Notes: generated by a model from the letters alone, not told the origin. A stretch of DNA of 64,000 nucleotides from DIGJ01 sp041821315 (GCA_041821315.1 JBGUEO010000017.1:1-64000), one strand, 5' to 3'. Counted from the stretch's first letter, positions 18,173 through 27,374 are shown. Made by a program: numbers and translations.

Positions 18173-19324
18173 CTATTTTTTAAGTTTTGGATCTAATGCA
18201 TCTCGCAATCCATCCCCTACAAAGTTAAATGCAAACATGATAATACAGATTACAAGTGCTGGAATAAATAATTGAAATGGACAAGAACGCAAATTTTCTG
18301 TGGCATCATTACACATAGTACCAAGACTTGCAAGCGGTGGTTGTAGACCAATTCCTAAATATCCTAAAAAGGCTTCAATAAAGATAGCGGAAGGAATCAG
18401 CATGGTAACCGTTACTAAGATTGAGCCCATTGCATTCGGTATGATATGTTGCTTTAATATACTCTTAGTAGAAGAACCAATTGTCTTTGCTGCTACTACA
18501 AACTCCTGCTCTTTTAGACTCAACGTTTGGCCTCTAACCACTCTCGCCATATCAACCCAGTATACACTTCCCAAGGCCACGATAATACTCTTAAGTCCAG
18601 TTCCCAATAATACCATAATTAAAATAACATATAAGGTAAGCGGTATTGTACTGATTATATCAACAATACGCATCATAATCGAATCTACAAGTCCCCCAAG
18701 ATATCCTGAAATACCTCCATACACAATTCCAATTAACATATTAACAAGTGCTGCTACAAAAGCAACGAGTAGGGAAACGCGGGTTCCATACATTAATCGT
18801 GTTAAAATATCACGTCCTAATGAATCGGTTCCTAATAGAAACGACTTGTTCCAGATAATCTTTGTATCATATACAATTTTAGATACTGGATCGGCTATTA
18901 AATACGGTTTCTGACCATAATACAAAGCAATTTCATGTCCATTACAGTCGTAAATTGTAAGTTTATCTGCCTCTTGATCTCTTATTTTTTTTAACTGTAT
19001 ACCCAGGGTACCATCCTTTTCTACATATACTACATTTATTGACTGCGTTATGTATAAATATCCTTTTTCATCGGGGCTTTCATATACTTTCATAATAGGA
19101 GGAATATTTACTGCCTCCAAATTTTGAACCGAATAATTATACCTAGTAAATAGCGGTCCAGCTAATGCAAACAAAATCAAAAGTACTATAATAATAAACC
19201 CCGCTATTGCAGTTGGTTTTTTTCGAAATCGATACCATACATCTCCGGCAAACGTTCGATTCTTTGTCCAAATCTTCTCTCTATCCTCATTGGATGATTC
19301 CAATAAATCCCATTTATTATCCAT
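18173..19324 (-). CDS. oppC: Oligopeptide ABC transporter permease OppC with enlarged outer loop
   Basis: 383 residues, longer than the usual ~300. After the first helix (about 37-58) there is an extracytoplasmic region of roughly 105 residues (TRYNYSVQNLEAVN up to FLLGTDSLGRDIL) that holds beta-type sequence not found in short OppC proteins. The conserved LGTDSLGRDILTRLMYG and the EAA coupling loop (FVVAAKTIGSSTKSILKQHI) are normal. It forms the channel with OppB. The extra domain may contact the binding protein. Confidence 0.9.
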   Translation of the reverse strand: MDNKWDLLESSNEDREKIWTKNRTFAGDVWYRFRKKPTAIAGFIIIVLLILFALAGPLFTRYNYSVQNLEAVNIPPIMKVYESPDEKGYLYITQSINVVYVEKDGTLGIQLKKIRDQEADKLTIYDCNGHEIALYYGQKPYLIADPVSKIVYDTKIIWNKSFLLGTDSLGRDILTRLMYGTRVSLLVAFVAALVNMLIGIVYGGISGYLGGLVDSIMMRIVDIISTIPLTLYVILIMVLLGTGLKSIIVALGSVYWVDMARVVRGQTLSLKEQEFVVAAKTIGSSTKSILKQHIIPNAMGSILVTVTMLIPSAIFIEAFLGYLGIGLQPPLASLGTMCNDATENLRSCPFQLFIPALVICIIMFAFNFVGDGLRDALDPKLKK

Positions 19325-19336
19325 GATAGTTCCTCT

Positions 19337-20254
19337 CTACTCAAATTTAATTCTTGGATCAATCAAACAATAAAATATGTCAACAATAAATACCATTGCT
19401 AGCAAAAAGGCAGCATAAAATACCGTCACACCCATAATTGTTGTATAATCTCGTTGCGTTACACTATTTACAAAGTGAACACCCAACCCTGGAATTGCAA
19501 AAATCTTCTCAATTACAAAACTTCCTGTCATAAGTCCGGCGACAGTGGGTCCCAATACGGTAATAACTGGTATCAGCGCATTCCGTAATGCATGCTTGGT
19601 AATTACTTTTAGTTCCGTTAATCCTTTTGCTCTTGCCGTTCGAATGTAATCTTGTCCCATAACTTCTAACAAACTCGAACGCATCAATCGTGCCAGATAA
19701 CTTAAGGAATATCCACCAAGAGCAATCACTGGCAAGATGTAACCCTTCCATGAATCAACTCCAAAAGTAGGTAACCAGTTTAATTGAAAAGAAAACAAAT
19801 AAATTAATACAGACGCAATGACAAATGATGGGATTGTAACACCAATTGTTGCTACCGCCATAACGGTCATATCCTGCCAACGCCCATTCTTAACTGCCGC
19901 CAAAATCCCCATAGGAATTGCTGCCAATAATACAAATAGGATCGTAATTCCACCTAGTTTTGCAGATACTGGGAATCCATTCGCTATAAAATCATTTACT
20001 GACTTTCCTGTATATTTGAAAGACGGTCCCATATCTCCTTTTAATAAATTACCAAGATATTCGAAAAATTGTTCATACAACGGTGCATCCAGATTATATT
20101 TCTCATTCAGTGCCTTTTCTACATCCTCGGATACTTTTCGGTCACTCGTAAAAGGACCTCCTGGAATGGAATGCATAATGACAAATGTTATCAATACAAT
20201 CATAAATAATGCAATCAACATCATTGCAAATCTCTTTGCAAAGTATTTCACCAT
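19337..20254 (-). CDS. oppB: Oligopeptide ABC transporter permease OppB
   Basis: 305 residues, six helices, standard OppB/DppB length. The N-terminal FAKRFAMMLIALFMIVLITF helix, the PGGPF motif, and the coupling loop QDYIRTARAKGLTELKVI are typical. First gene of the twelve-gene run; ribosome site GAGAGG. The promoter at 20368-20397 is 110 bases upstream. Confidence 0.93.
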   Translation of the reverse strand: MVKYFAKRFAMMLIALFMIVLITFVIMHSIPGGPFTSDRKVSEDVEKALNEKYNLDAPLYEQFFEYLGNLLKGDMGPSFKYTGKSVNDFIANGFPVSAKLGGITILFVLLAAIPMGILAAVKNGRWQDMTVMAVATIGVTIPSFVIASVLIYLFSFQLNWLPTFGVDSWKGYILPVIALGGYSLSYLARLMRSSLLEVMGQDYIRTARAKGLTELKVITKHALRNALIPVITVLGPTVAGLMTGSFVIEKIFAIPGLGVHFVNSVTQRDYTTIMGVTVFYAAFLLAMVFIVDIFYCLIDPRIKFE

Positions 20255-20367
20255 ACTTAATACCTCTCATTCAACTTATTTCGTACTTTAAAGCAAAACA
20301 AAGAATCATCCCTCCTTCTCCCTTGAAGTATAGATGACTCTTTGCATATAATTATTACTTGTCAGCC

Positions 20368-20397
20368 ATTGTACATCGAGCTACTGCCCTCTGTCAA
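20368..20397 (-). promoter_or_regulatory. Promoter of the opp operon
   Basis: Minus-strand TTGACA (20392-20397) and TACAAT (20368-20373), 18 bases apart. The ~110-base leader contains a purine-rich stretch (AAGGGAGAAGGAGGG) ahead of a possible 12-codon reading frame (20309 down to 20271); I would not call it a gene. The region from 20255 to 20629 is otherwise regulatory only. Confidence 0.6.
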
Positions 20398-20434
20398 CCA
20401 TATTATCCATTTTAATGCGAATTTAAATGTACTT

Positions 20435-20460
20435 CTAGAGGCTAGCTAGCACTAGCTAGT
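20435..20460. repeat. Cluster of five CTAG tetranucleotides forming adjacent palindromes
   Basis: CTAG occurs at 20435, 20442, 20446, 20452 and 20456. The block contains the palindromes GCTAGCTAGC and ACTAGCTAGT side by side. It lies about 40-65 bases upstream of the opp -35 element and some 55 bases upstream of the araC promoter, where an AraC-type activator would bind. CTAG is normally rare in bacterial DNA. Binding by the adjacent AraC protein is inference. Confidence 0.6.
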
Positions 20461-20515
20461 GTACCAAATATCTCTCTCATAATATACGATTAATTTGTCT
20501 TCTTTGTCTAAAATA

Positions 20516-20544
20516 TTGCAAATAATGAACAAATAAACTATAAT
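20516..20544 (+). promoter_or_regulatory. Promoter of the divergent araC-type gene
   Basis: TTGCAA (20516-20521) and TATAAT (20539-20544), 17 bases apart. TGAACA and TGTTCA half-sites (about 20526 and 20555) flank the -10 region and could be an operator. Confidence 0.65.
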
Positions 20545-20629
20545 AAAATATAACATGTTCATTATAGTAAACTTCTACCATTATAAAACCATTTGTACCA
20601 CAATCAATCTGTCTGAAAGGAAGACCATT

Positions 20630-21496
20630 ATGAGGGAATTGACATCCTGTAAAGCAGCAAATGAAGCTTGTATTTCGCAAAGATATTTTGCCTTAGCACA
20701 TTTATATAAAGAAGAAAAAATCATGAACATGCATGTTCATGATTTTTGTGAGATTTATTATTCTATATCAGGTGGCAAACAGTTTCTCATTGATAACAAG
20801 CTTTACTGCATAAACCCTGGAGATATCTTTGTTATCAATCAATATGAGAGTCATTATCTCACACAGATTGACGAAACCATCCACGAAAGAATCGTCCTTC
20901 CCATCCATCCAGAATTTCTAAAACAAATTTCATCACTCGATACGGATTTATCCTATTGTTTCACAAAGAGAGAGCATAATTTCAGTCATAAACTATCACT
21001 AACTGTTGATCAGCAAAAGCGATTTTTATATTATGTAAACAAAATTACTTCTTCCAATGGATATGGCCACGATTTAATGGAACGTACTTCTTTTATCGAA
21101 TTACTTCTTCTATTAAATAGTGCTTATTTTGAGGTTTGTAAAAATAAAACACAAGAATCCTCCTTGACCTATAATAAACAAGTTGATGATTTTCTTGCTT
21201 ATATTAATAAAAATATAGACCACCCGATTACGCTTGAAGAACTTTCTTCAAATTTTTACTTAAGCGAATCCTACATCTGTCGAATATTTAAGTCTGCTAC
21301 TGGTATGACTATCAATAAATATATAACTGCACGACGAATCAGCATAGCAAAATCTCTTTTAGCAAATGGTTTATCGGTAAAAGAAGCCTGCATAAAGTCA
21401 GGTTATAACGATTATAGTAATTTTGTTAAAAGCTTTACAAAAATAGTAGGTATCTCTCCAAAAAAATATGCCCAATGCAGTAATATCATGATTTAA
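20630..21496 (+). CDS. AraC-family transcriptional regulator with cupin sensor domain
   Basis: 288 residues from the ATG at 20630, chosen because AAGGAAG lies 7-8 bases upstream; an earlier in-frame ATG at 20555 overlaps the promoter region. The N-terminal cupin-like domain has MHVHDFCEIYYSISGG (about 34-49), the usual small-ligand pocket. The C-terminal double helix-turn-helix has YLSESYICRIFKSATGMTINKYI and ACIKSGYNDYSNFVKSF. Divergent from oppB, so it probably controls the peptide/nucleoside transport operon. A perfect 32-base palindrome lies inside its coding sequence. Confidence 0.92.
   Translation: MRELTSCKAANEACISQRYFALAHLYKEEKIMNMHVHDFCEIYYSISGGKQFLIDNKLYCINPGDIFVINQYESHYLTQIDETIHERIVLPIHPEFLKQISSLDTDLSYCFTKREHNFSHKLSLTVDQQKRFLYYVNKITSSNGYGHDLMERTSFIELLLLLNSAYFEVCKNKTQESSLTYNKQVDDFLAYINKNIDHPITLEELSSNFYLSESYICRIFKSATGMTINKYITARRISIAKSLLANGLSVKEACIKSGYNDYSNFVKSFTKIVGISPKKYAQCSNIMI
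20716..20747. repeat. Perfect 32-bp palindrome inside the araC coding sequence
   Basis: AAAAATCATGAACATG is followed immediately by its exact reverse complement, with five T at the end. It encodes the conserved KIMNMHVHDF part of the cupin domain, which explains some but not all of the symmetry. It could form a hairpin in mRNA or a protein-binding site 86 bases inside the gene. Confidence 0.8.
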
Positions 21497-21520
21497 CAAC
21501 CTAGATTAATTTTTTTTCGA

Positions 21521-22555
21521 TTACTCTTGATTAATAGCAATTGATATAATAATTGCAAATCTTTCATTTTTAGTAATGACACCAAAATCCATCCTATATC
21601 GTTTGAGTGTTTCTTGTAAAATTGCATTTAGAAATTCTTCTTTTTGATTCACTACCAGCATTTTTTCTTCCTTTTTATCAGCAAACGCATGTTGAGAAAT
21701 CAAGTATATCGTAACCCCTTTATTGGGTAATAAAGCATAGGTTAGATTCAACCCAGTTTCTCTCCATTCCTTAGAAAAAACCGTTATACAAGATATCAAG
21801 GTTGCTTCTACCATTTTGGGAGAAAATTTAATTTTTAATTTTGGATCTAGTTTATTTTTTATTTGAGACACGCCTATTTTGGACTGAATCAACTGTGTGC
21901 CTTTCCATTCAAACGTTTCCCCACTGTATTCCTTTTTTTCACCAGTTACTGCTGTGATATAATTTTCAAAAATAATCTCTTGATAATCACTAAATTCTTC
22001 ACTCAAAAAAACGTTTAAACTCCTATTATAGTTAAGAATTGATTTGCCCAAAACACCTAGTGCATAGCAACTATTTTTTGCATTATCCATTATATTTTCC
22101 ATATTTCTGAAGATATTTTGATACGCTTCATTCTTTTTTTGAAGTGCAATTTTGTTTGCTTCATTTTCTTCTTGCAATATATAATAATCGAGTGCCTTAT
22201 AGAGAATAACCTTAAATTCTTCTTCTAGTTTCCACGGTTTTGTTATATATTTAAAAATGTCTATCTGGTTAATTGTTGCTAGAATTTGCTGTAACTGCGT
22301 ATAGCCAGATAAAACGATTCCCACCGTTCTAGGCCATTTTCCCTTTATTATTTTTAGTAAATGAAGTCCATCCATTTCTGGCATTCTCATATCGGTAACA
22401 ATAACAGCAATTTTTTCCTGTTCCATAATTCTAAGCGCTGCGCTGCCCGATGAAGCAAAATGACAGGAATATTCCTCATCAATCAAACCTCTTTTTAAAG
22501 AATTTAGGATATTCACTTCATCATCTACAAAAAGAACGGAGTAATTTTCATACAT
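21521..22555 (-). CDS. Response regulator with receiver domain and unassigned C-terminal domain
   Basis: 344 residues. The receiver domain (1-125) has the acidic pair VDDE (10-13), phospho-acceptor Asp55 in VTDMRMPEMDG and Lys in YITKPW. A helical linker (about 125-160) follows. The last ~180 residues show no DNA-binding or enzymatic motif that I recognise; the pattern slightly recalls an ATPase-lid-less kinase fold. Last gene of the five-gene signalling operon, 17 bases after the HDOD regulator, ribosome site GAGGTG. Confidence 0.85.
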   Translation of the reverse strand: MYENYSVLFVDDEVNILNSLKRGLIDEEYSCHFASSGSAALRIMEQEKIAVIVTDMRMPEMDGLHLLKIIKGKWPRTVGIVLSGYTQLQQILATINQIDIFKYITKPWKLEEEFKVILYKALDYYILQEENEANKIALQKKNEAYQNIFRNMENIMDNAKNSCYALGVLGKSILNYNRSLNVFLSEEFSDYQEIIFENYITAVTGEKKEYSGETFEWKGTQLIQSKIGVSQIKNKLDPKLKIKFSPKMVEATLISCITVFSKEWRETGLNLTYALLPNKGVTIYLISQHAFADKKEEKMLVVNQKEEFLNAILQETLKRYRMDFGVITKNERFAIIISIAINQE

Positions 22556-22572
22556 AATATCACCTCTCTTCC

Positions 22573-23766
22573 TTATAAAACAAATTTCGCAAGACTTGCT
22601 TCAAAATCATCTTTCGTTATATTTAAAAAATCAAATGCTAACAAATCAAATGGTTCCGTCCATTCGTATCCAAGCATTTCCATTGCATACTTTGTCACAA
22701 TATGCACGGCACATACAATCTCTTTATTTACAACTTTCTCATCCATTGGGTTATGGTGGTAAAGTGCAGTTTCCACAATCGCAAAGGGAAATTCCCACCA
22801 TTCTAATAAATATCCTCCCGCTTCGTTATGAGTAACCATAAATGCTTCTTTTTCTAGTATCGCAATATTAACCTTTTCCGTTCTTGCTTTTAAGAGAAGC
22901 TTTACGTATTCTTTAAAAAAATATTTCAAAAAGAAAATATGTCCAATATTATGCAAAAGTGCGGCTGAAGAATAGGTATCGGGTATTTTCTTCCTAAGAT
23001 GCTTTTCATATAGAAATGCTAATAATTTATTGGAAAGAGCGGAATGTTTCCATATGGTTTTTATAATCTCTCCAGCAGCACCCTCATCGCTCATTGCATC
23101 AATTATTGATAACGAATTAATCAAATTTTTCGTATTTTGCAACCCTATATAAGATATTGCTTGTTTTACTGATCCTGTTTTTGTGCCATAGAACGCTGAA
23201 TTTGCTATATTTAAAGCCTTCGCAGCAATTGAAATATCTTTTTCAATTTCATTAGAAATTTCGCTTATATCTGCATCTTTTTCAATTAAGTTCAAAATAT
23301 GTTGATAATTCACTTTGATGGTAGGAAGATTTTCAATATTATTTATAAAATTCAAGAGATTACTATTGTTTAAAACATCTTCTGTTTCCAACAGTTGCGA
23401 GATCGTCCGTATTAGTTCGTCATTTTTCCATGGTTTAAATACATAAAGCCTTGCAATATTTTTCTGCAACGCCTGAAAAACAACCTTTTCATCGGAATAG
23501 CCACTTAATATGATTCTTACCGTTTTCGGATATAATTCTTTCACTTTACTTAATAATTCGTACCCATCCATAAATGGCATTTTCATATCACTGATAACCA
23601 TATTAAATTCTTCTTGCTCTAATACTTCTAATGCCTTCATACCACTTTCCACGGTCATGATTTCATAGTCCGTATCCATAAAAAGTCGAACTAATGCTTT
23701 TAGTATCTGAACTTCGTCATCAACAATTAAAATTTTTTTCGTAGTAATCACCCCCATCTTATTCAC
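22573..23766 (-). CDS. Response regulator with HDOD domain
   Basis: 397 residues; the start could also be Met4. The receiver has phospho-acceptor Asp60 in VISDMKMPFMDG and Lys in YVFKPW. The HDOD domain (about 145-350) shows LPTIKVNYQHILNLIEKD, ANSAFYG and a degenerate HD motif (LLHNIGH), so it is probably regulatory rather than a hydrolase, as is usual for HDOD proteins. It follows the receiver-kinase gene by 11 bases. Confidence 0.9.
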   Translation of the reverse strand: MNKMGVITTKKILIVDDEVQILKALVRLFMDTDYEIMTVESGMKALEVLEQEEFNMVISDMKMPFMDGYELLSKVKELYPKTVRIILSGYSDEKVVFQALQKNIARLYVFKPWKNDELIRTISQLLETEDVLNNSNLLNFINNIENLPTIKVNYQHILNLIEKDADISEISNEIEKDISIAAKALNIANSAFYGTKTGSVKQAISYIGLQNTKNLINSLSIIDAMSDEGAAGEIIKTIWKHSALSNKLLAFLYEKHLRKKIPDTYSSAALLHNIGHIFFLKYFFKEYVKLLLKARTEKVNIAILEKEAFMVTHNEAGGYLLEWWEFPFAIVETALYHHNPMDEKVVNKEIVCAVHIVTKYAMEMLGYEWTEPFDLLAFDFLNITKDDFEASLAKFVL

Positions 23767-23777
23767 ACAAATACTAC

Positions 23778-25052
23778 TTAAACTTCCGTTTTCTCCATTG
23801 GCAGCTTAACAATGAACTCGCTACCCTCACCAATGATACTTTTTACGTCAAATATTCCATTATGTTTTTTGACTATAATATCATAGGAAATACTTAATCC
23901 AAGCCCAGTTCCTTGTCCAACATCTTTTGTTGTAAAAAATGGATTAAATATTTTAGAAAGATTTTCTTCTGAAATACCCGGTCCATCATCTTTGATACTA
24001 ATACAAGCATACTCCTCACTTTTAAATACCTGAATCGAAACCTGTCCTAAATCGGTTCTATTTTGTTCTTTTATGGCTTGAATTGCATTAATTAAAATAT
24101 TCAAAAAGACTTGACCTATTTGACTTCGATTACAATAAACATCCAGATTATCAAAACTACTAATCGTTACATCAACCACATATTTTGCTTCATTTCTTAC
24201 AATCAAAAGAACTTGCTCTAGTATTTCACCAAGTGCACATTGATTCATTTCATTCTCTAATCCTGTACGAGCAAAGTTTCGAAGAGATTTTACGATTTCA
24301 GTAACCTTTTGAATTCCATCCTTTGAATCTTTAATAAGACCCTCGATATCTTCCATTATGAAATTAATTTTATTTTTTTTATAAGATTCTTGCATCATAC
24401 AATATAGGGCTTCATTTGATGGATCTATGGATTTATATATCATTTCTATAAAATCCCTCATTTTAAAAAGATAATTTGATATAGTTTCCAGGTTGCTTCC
24501 AACATAAGCAATTGGATTATTTATTTCATGGGCAACGCCCGCAGCCAACTCTCCAATCGCTGCTAACTTTTCTGCTTGAATTAAGATAAATTGCATATCT
24601 TTTAATTGGGCATTCACATTTTTCAGTTCAATATTTTGTGTTTTCTTTTTTTGATACAATTCATGAAGTTCCATAAGGTTATTTCTTGTATTAGCCGCAG
24701 CACTTATCCGCGCCTTAAATACGGTTTGCTCAATTGGCTTTTTTAAATAATCATCTGCACCAAACTCAAAGCATGACATAAAACTTTCATCATCGGTCAT
24801 AGAAGTAAACATTAATATTTGAATATCTTTGTAACAAGAATCTGCTCGTATTTTTTTTAATATTTCAATTCCGCTAATTTTAGGCATTAATATATCAAGT
24901 AAAATAATATCAATTTCCTCTATTTCCAAAATTTTCATAACTAGCTCTGGTTGCTGACATATCTGCACATCATACTCTGAAAAAAATTTGTTAAGATAAT
25001 CTTCTGCAATCTTTAAATTTAATTTATCATCGTCTACTACTAGTATTTTCAT
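23778..25052 (-). CDS. Hybrid receiver-histidine kinase, soluble
   Basis: 424 residues from the ATG with GGGGGGA six bases upstream; an in-frame codon 15 bases earlier lacks a site. The order is reversed from usual hybrids: an N-terminal receiver (Asp53 in LLDILMPK, Lys in LKKPIEQ), a coiled-coil (about 115-165), an H-box with His175 in AAGVAHEINNP, then an ATPase domain with DDGPGIS, FNPFFTTK and GTGLGLS. No membrane helix. It probably reads a phosphate from the kinase at 25086-26132 and relays it to the two response regulators downstream. Confidence 0.92.
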   Translation of the reverse strand: MKILVVDDDKLNLKIAEDYLNKFFSEYDVQICQQPELVMKILEIEEIDIILLDILMPKISGIEILKKIRADSCYKDIQILMFTSMTDDESFMSCFEFGADDYLKKPIEQTVFKARISAAANTRNNLMELHELYQKKKTQNIELKNVNAQLKDMQFILIQAEKLAAIGELAAGVAHEINNPIAYVGSNLETISNYLFKMRDFIEMIYKSIDPSNEALYCMMQESYKKNKINFIMEDIEGLIKDSKDGIQKVTEIVKSLRNFARTGLENEMNQCALGEILEQVLLIVRNEAKYVVDVTISSFDNLDVYCNRSQIGQVFLNILINAIQAIKEQNRTDLGQVSIQVFKSEEYACISIKDDGPGISEENLSKIFNPFFTTKDVGQGTGLGLSISYDIIVKKHNGIFDVKSIIGEGSEFIVKLPMEKTEV

Positions 25053-25085
25053 TCCAAATCCCCCCATTAAAAACGTTAGCCGCTC

Positions 25086-26132
25086 TTATCGTTCATAGTT
25101 CGTAGTTTGTGTCAATGGTAGTTTTATTATAAACGTAGTCCCTTCTCCCATTGTACTATCTACCATAATTTGTCCATGATGCTTATTTACAATAATATCA
25201 TAGGATATACTTAGCCCTAACCCCGTTCCAGAGCCGACTGGTTTCGTCGTAAAAAAAGGTTCAAATATTTTTTTTGTAATTGCTTCCGGAATTCCGACTC
25301 CATCATCCGATATTTCGCAATATACATAATCCGTATCCGAATAAGTATGCACTGTAATTGTACCTTGCTTGCCTTTACTTTTTATGGCATAGGCAGCGTT
25401 TACAATTAAATTTAAAATAACTTGATTGATTTCACCAGAGTACACGGTAATAATTGGAATATCCTCAAGTTTTTCTACTAGTTTTGCATGATATTTTATT
25501 TCATTATTTGCGATTGTTACGGTATCTTTAATTCCCTTGTTCATGTCATATTCAACAAGTTCTGCATCCAAACTCTGCCTTGAAAATCCGAGTAAACTAT
25601 TTACAATTTCATTTATCCGAGTCAGACCACTCAGTGTTTCTGTCATAATATCAGATAGATTATCAAATACATATTCCAGTTTATTTGCTTTAATAAATTT
25701 TTTCACCTTTTGACATTCTTGCCTTAATTCTTCCAATTGAAAGCTATCTGTATCATCAATCATCCGTTTATTTAATTGATAAGCATCTTGAACTCGATTC
25801 ATATAATTGTTTAATGTCTCTATATTGCTTTGAATAAAACCAAGCGGATTATTAATTTCATGTGCAATTCCTGCCGATAATTGTCCAATTCCTGCCATTT
25901 TTTCATTTTGAATCAGTTGCAGCTGCAGCTTATGAGATGCTTCTATACTTTCTTGATATTCTCTTGAACTAATATCAATACTTCGTTCTAAAAGTGCTTT
26001 TTCTTCCTCAAAATCAAAATAAGCTTCATTCACTAGATCCAGTAATTTTTCAAGCTCTTTATCTAAATGATCCATCCCATTCAAATTAGCCTTTTTTATC
26101 TGACGCTGTAATAACGAATTGTATTCTTTCAT
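25086..26132 (-). CDS. Soluble sensor histidine kinase
   Basis: 348 residues without membrane helices. An N-terminal coiled-coil (about 1-80) leads to His91 in SAGIAHEINNPLGF; the ATP-binding part has DDGVGIP, FEPFFTTK and GTGLGLS. The H-box and lid closely match the hybrid kinase encoded next, suggesting duplication. The sensing input is most likely the FIST protein encoded 4 bases upstream, as the kinase has no sensor of its own. Confidence 0.92.
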   Translation of the reverse strand: MKEYNSLLQRQIKKANLNGMDHLDKELEKLLDLVNEAYFDFEEEKALLERSIDISSREYQESIEASHKLQLQLIQNEKMAGIGQLSAGIAHEINNPLGFIQSNIETLNNYMNRVQDAYQLNKRMIDDTDSFQLEELRQECQKVKKFIKANKLEYVFDNLSDIMTETLSGLTRINEIVNSLLGFSRQSLDAELVEYDMNKGIKDTVTIANNEIKYHAKLVEKLEDIPIITVYSGEINQVILNLIVNAAYAIKSKGKQGTITVHTYSDTDYVYCEISDDGVGIPEAITKKIFEPFFTTKPVGSGTGLGLSISYDIIVNKHHGQIMVDSTMGEGTTFIIKLPLTQTTNYER

Positions 26133-26136
26133 AAAA

Positions 26137-27270
26137 TCACTCCTCCGTGATAAAAGTCACCGTCATAGTTTGATTATGTAATTCACACAATGTATCTTTT
26201 CTATAAGGGGCAATTTCCCCATATGAGTAGAAACCTGTTACAATCGTATCTTTTCCTACAATGTCTCGTATTACTTCAATTTCCTCGTCCAGCCTTTGTT
26301 TAAACACTGCTTTTCGTCCGACACAACTAATCAATATTGCTAAATCTATTTTTTCTACAGCAATCATTTCACTCGCAAGTTCAGCTGCCTTCATCGATCC
26401 ATTTAATAGGTTGTTATAGTTTGATCTCATAAGCTTACAATAGGAGTTTTCTGGAATATCACCAGCAAAAATCAAGCTCTTATCCTCTTCATTTATCGAG
26501 AGTACTGACCTTACAATTCCCTCTTCCGCTTCTTTTAACCGTACACTTAATGGAAATAAAAGTCCACTTGCTGGAAGTTCGGTTGCCCTTTCGCCTAAAT
26601 ATTCCTTGTATAAGTCCAAAGCAGGTTTATGATCCATTTCATACAAAATATTTTCTTTTGATTTGGTAACAATTCTCTCAATCCCAAACGTATCCCATCC
26701 GCCAACCGAAGCACACCCATTTTTTAAAGATCCATACAGTGCAGCAACTACAATTTGATTTCTCTTTGCATAATCATTGCTAATAATATACGTTTCTTTA
26801 AATTGTGTTCCATCTCCTGCTAATCCTCCCGTTAACGGAACCTCTTTTTTTATAATTTCCCGCATTCCTTCTACTAATTTACTTGCATTAAAATTAAGTC
26901 CCTCACTTAGTATAAACACATGCTTTAAATCATTTTGATCCAATTCAGATATAATTTGTTTGCCAAATTCAAAGGAATCCTTACTCGTATTACAAAGAAT
27001 AGGATAGCTCTTAAACTTTACTTTTACCTTCATAAATTCAATTGCTGTAATGCTAAGGCTGTCATTATTTGTTCGATCTGCATGAATTTCCCCTGCTGTT
27101 GAGCATCCCATTAAATATGCATTTGGATATTTATTTCGAATGCAATCAATCAAACGATTATCACGCAAGAGTACCCCGCTTCCAAATATTAACACCCATT
27201 GTGCAGATTTTCCAAGCGTTTCCTCTCCATAAAACTGTCCGGAATAGTATTCCAATTGTTCAATTTTCAT
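26137..27270 (-). CDS. FIST-domain sensory protein (FIST_N plus FIST_C)
   Basis: 377 residues. FIST_N is recognisable from SAQWVLIFGSGVLLRDNRLID and YLMGCSTAGEI (about 25-65) and LTGGLAGDG (about 150); FIST_C follows with ASGLLFPLSVR, DIPENS and ISCVGRKAVFKQRLDEEIE up to TGFYSYGEIAPY. FIST domains are thought to bind small ligands such as amino acids and are paired with signalling proteins. Here it is first gene of the operon and likely the input for the kinases. Ribosome site AAGGAG. Confidence 0.92.
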   Translation of the reverse strand: MKIEQLEYYSGQFYGEETLGKSAQWVLIFGSGVLLRDNRLIDCIRNKYPNAYLMGCSTAGEIHADRTNNDSLSITAIEFMKVKVKFKSYPILCNTSKDSFEFGKQIISELDQNDLKHVFILSEGLNFNASKLVEGMREIIKKEVPLTGGLAGDGTQFKETYIISNDYAKRNQIVVAALYGSLKNGCASVGGWDTFGIERIVTKSKENILYEMDHKPALDLYKEYLGERATELPASGLLFPLSVRLKEAEEGIVRSVLSINEEDKSLIFAGDIPENSYCKLMRSNYNNLLNGSMKAAELASEMIAVEKIDLAILISCVGRKAVFKQRLDEEIEVIRDIVGKDTIVTGFYSYGEIAPYRKDTLCELHNQTMTVTFITEE

Positions 27271-27374
27271 ACTCTTACGCTCCTTTTCTTTTTTTGTTGG
27301 GGTTCATTCTTTTATTATATATCACTAGACTGGAATTTTCTACCATTTCTCTCAACCAATTCAATTAGGTTGTT

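Noticed and set aside
20271..20309. Twelve-codon frame in the opp leader
   Set aside because: The ATG is directly against the purine-rich stretch with poor spacing and nothing supports a peptide; kept only as a note.
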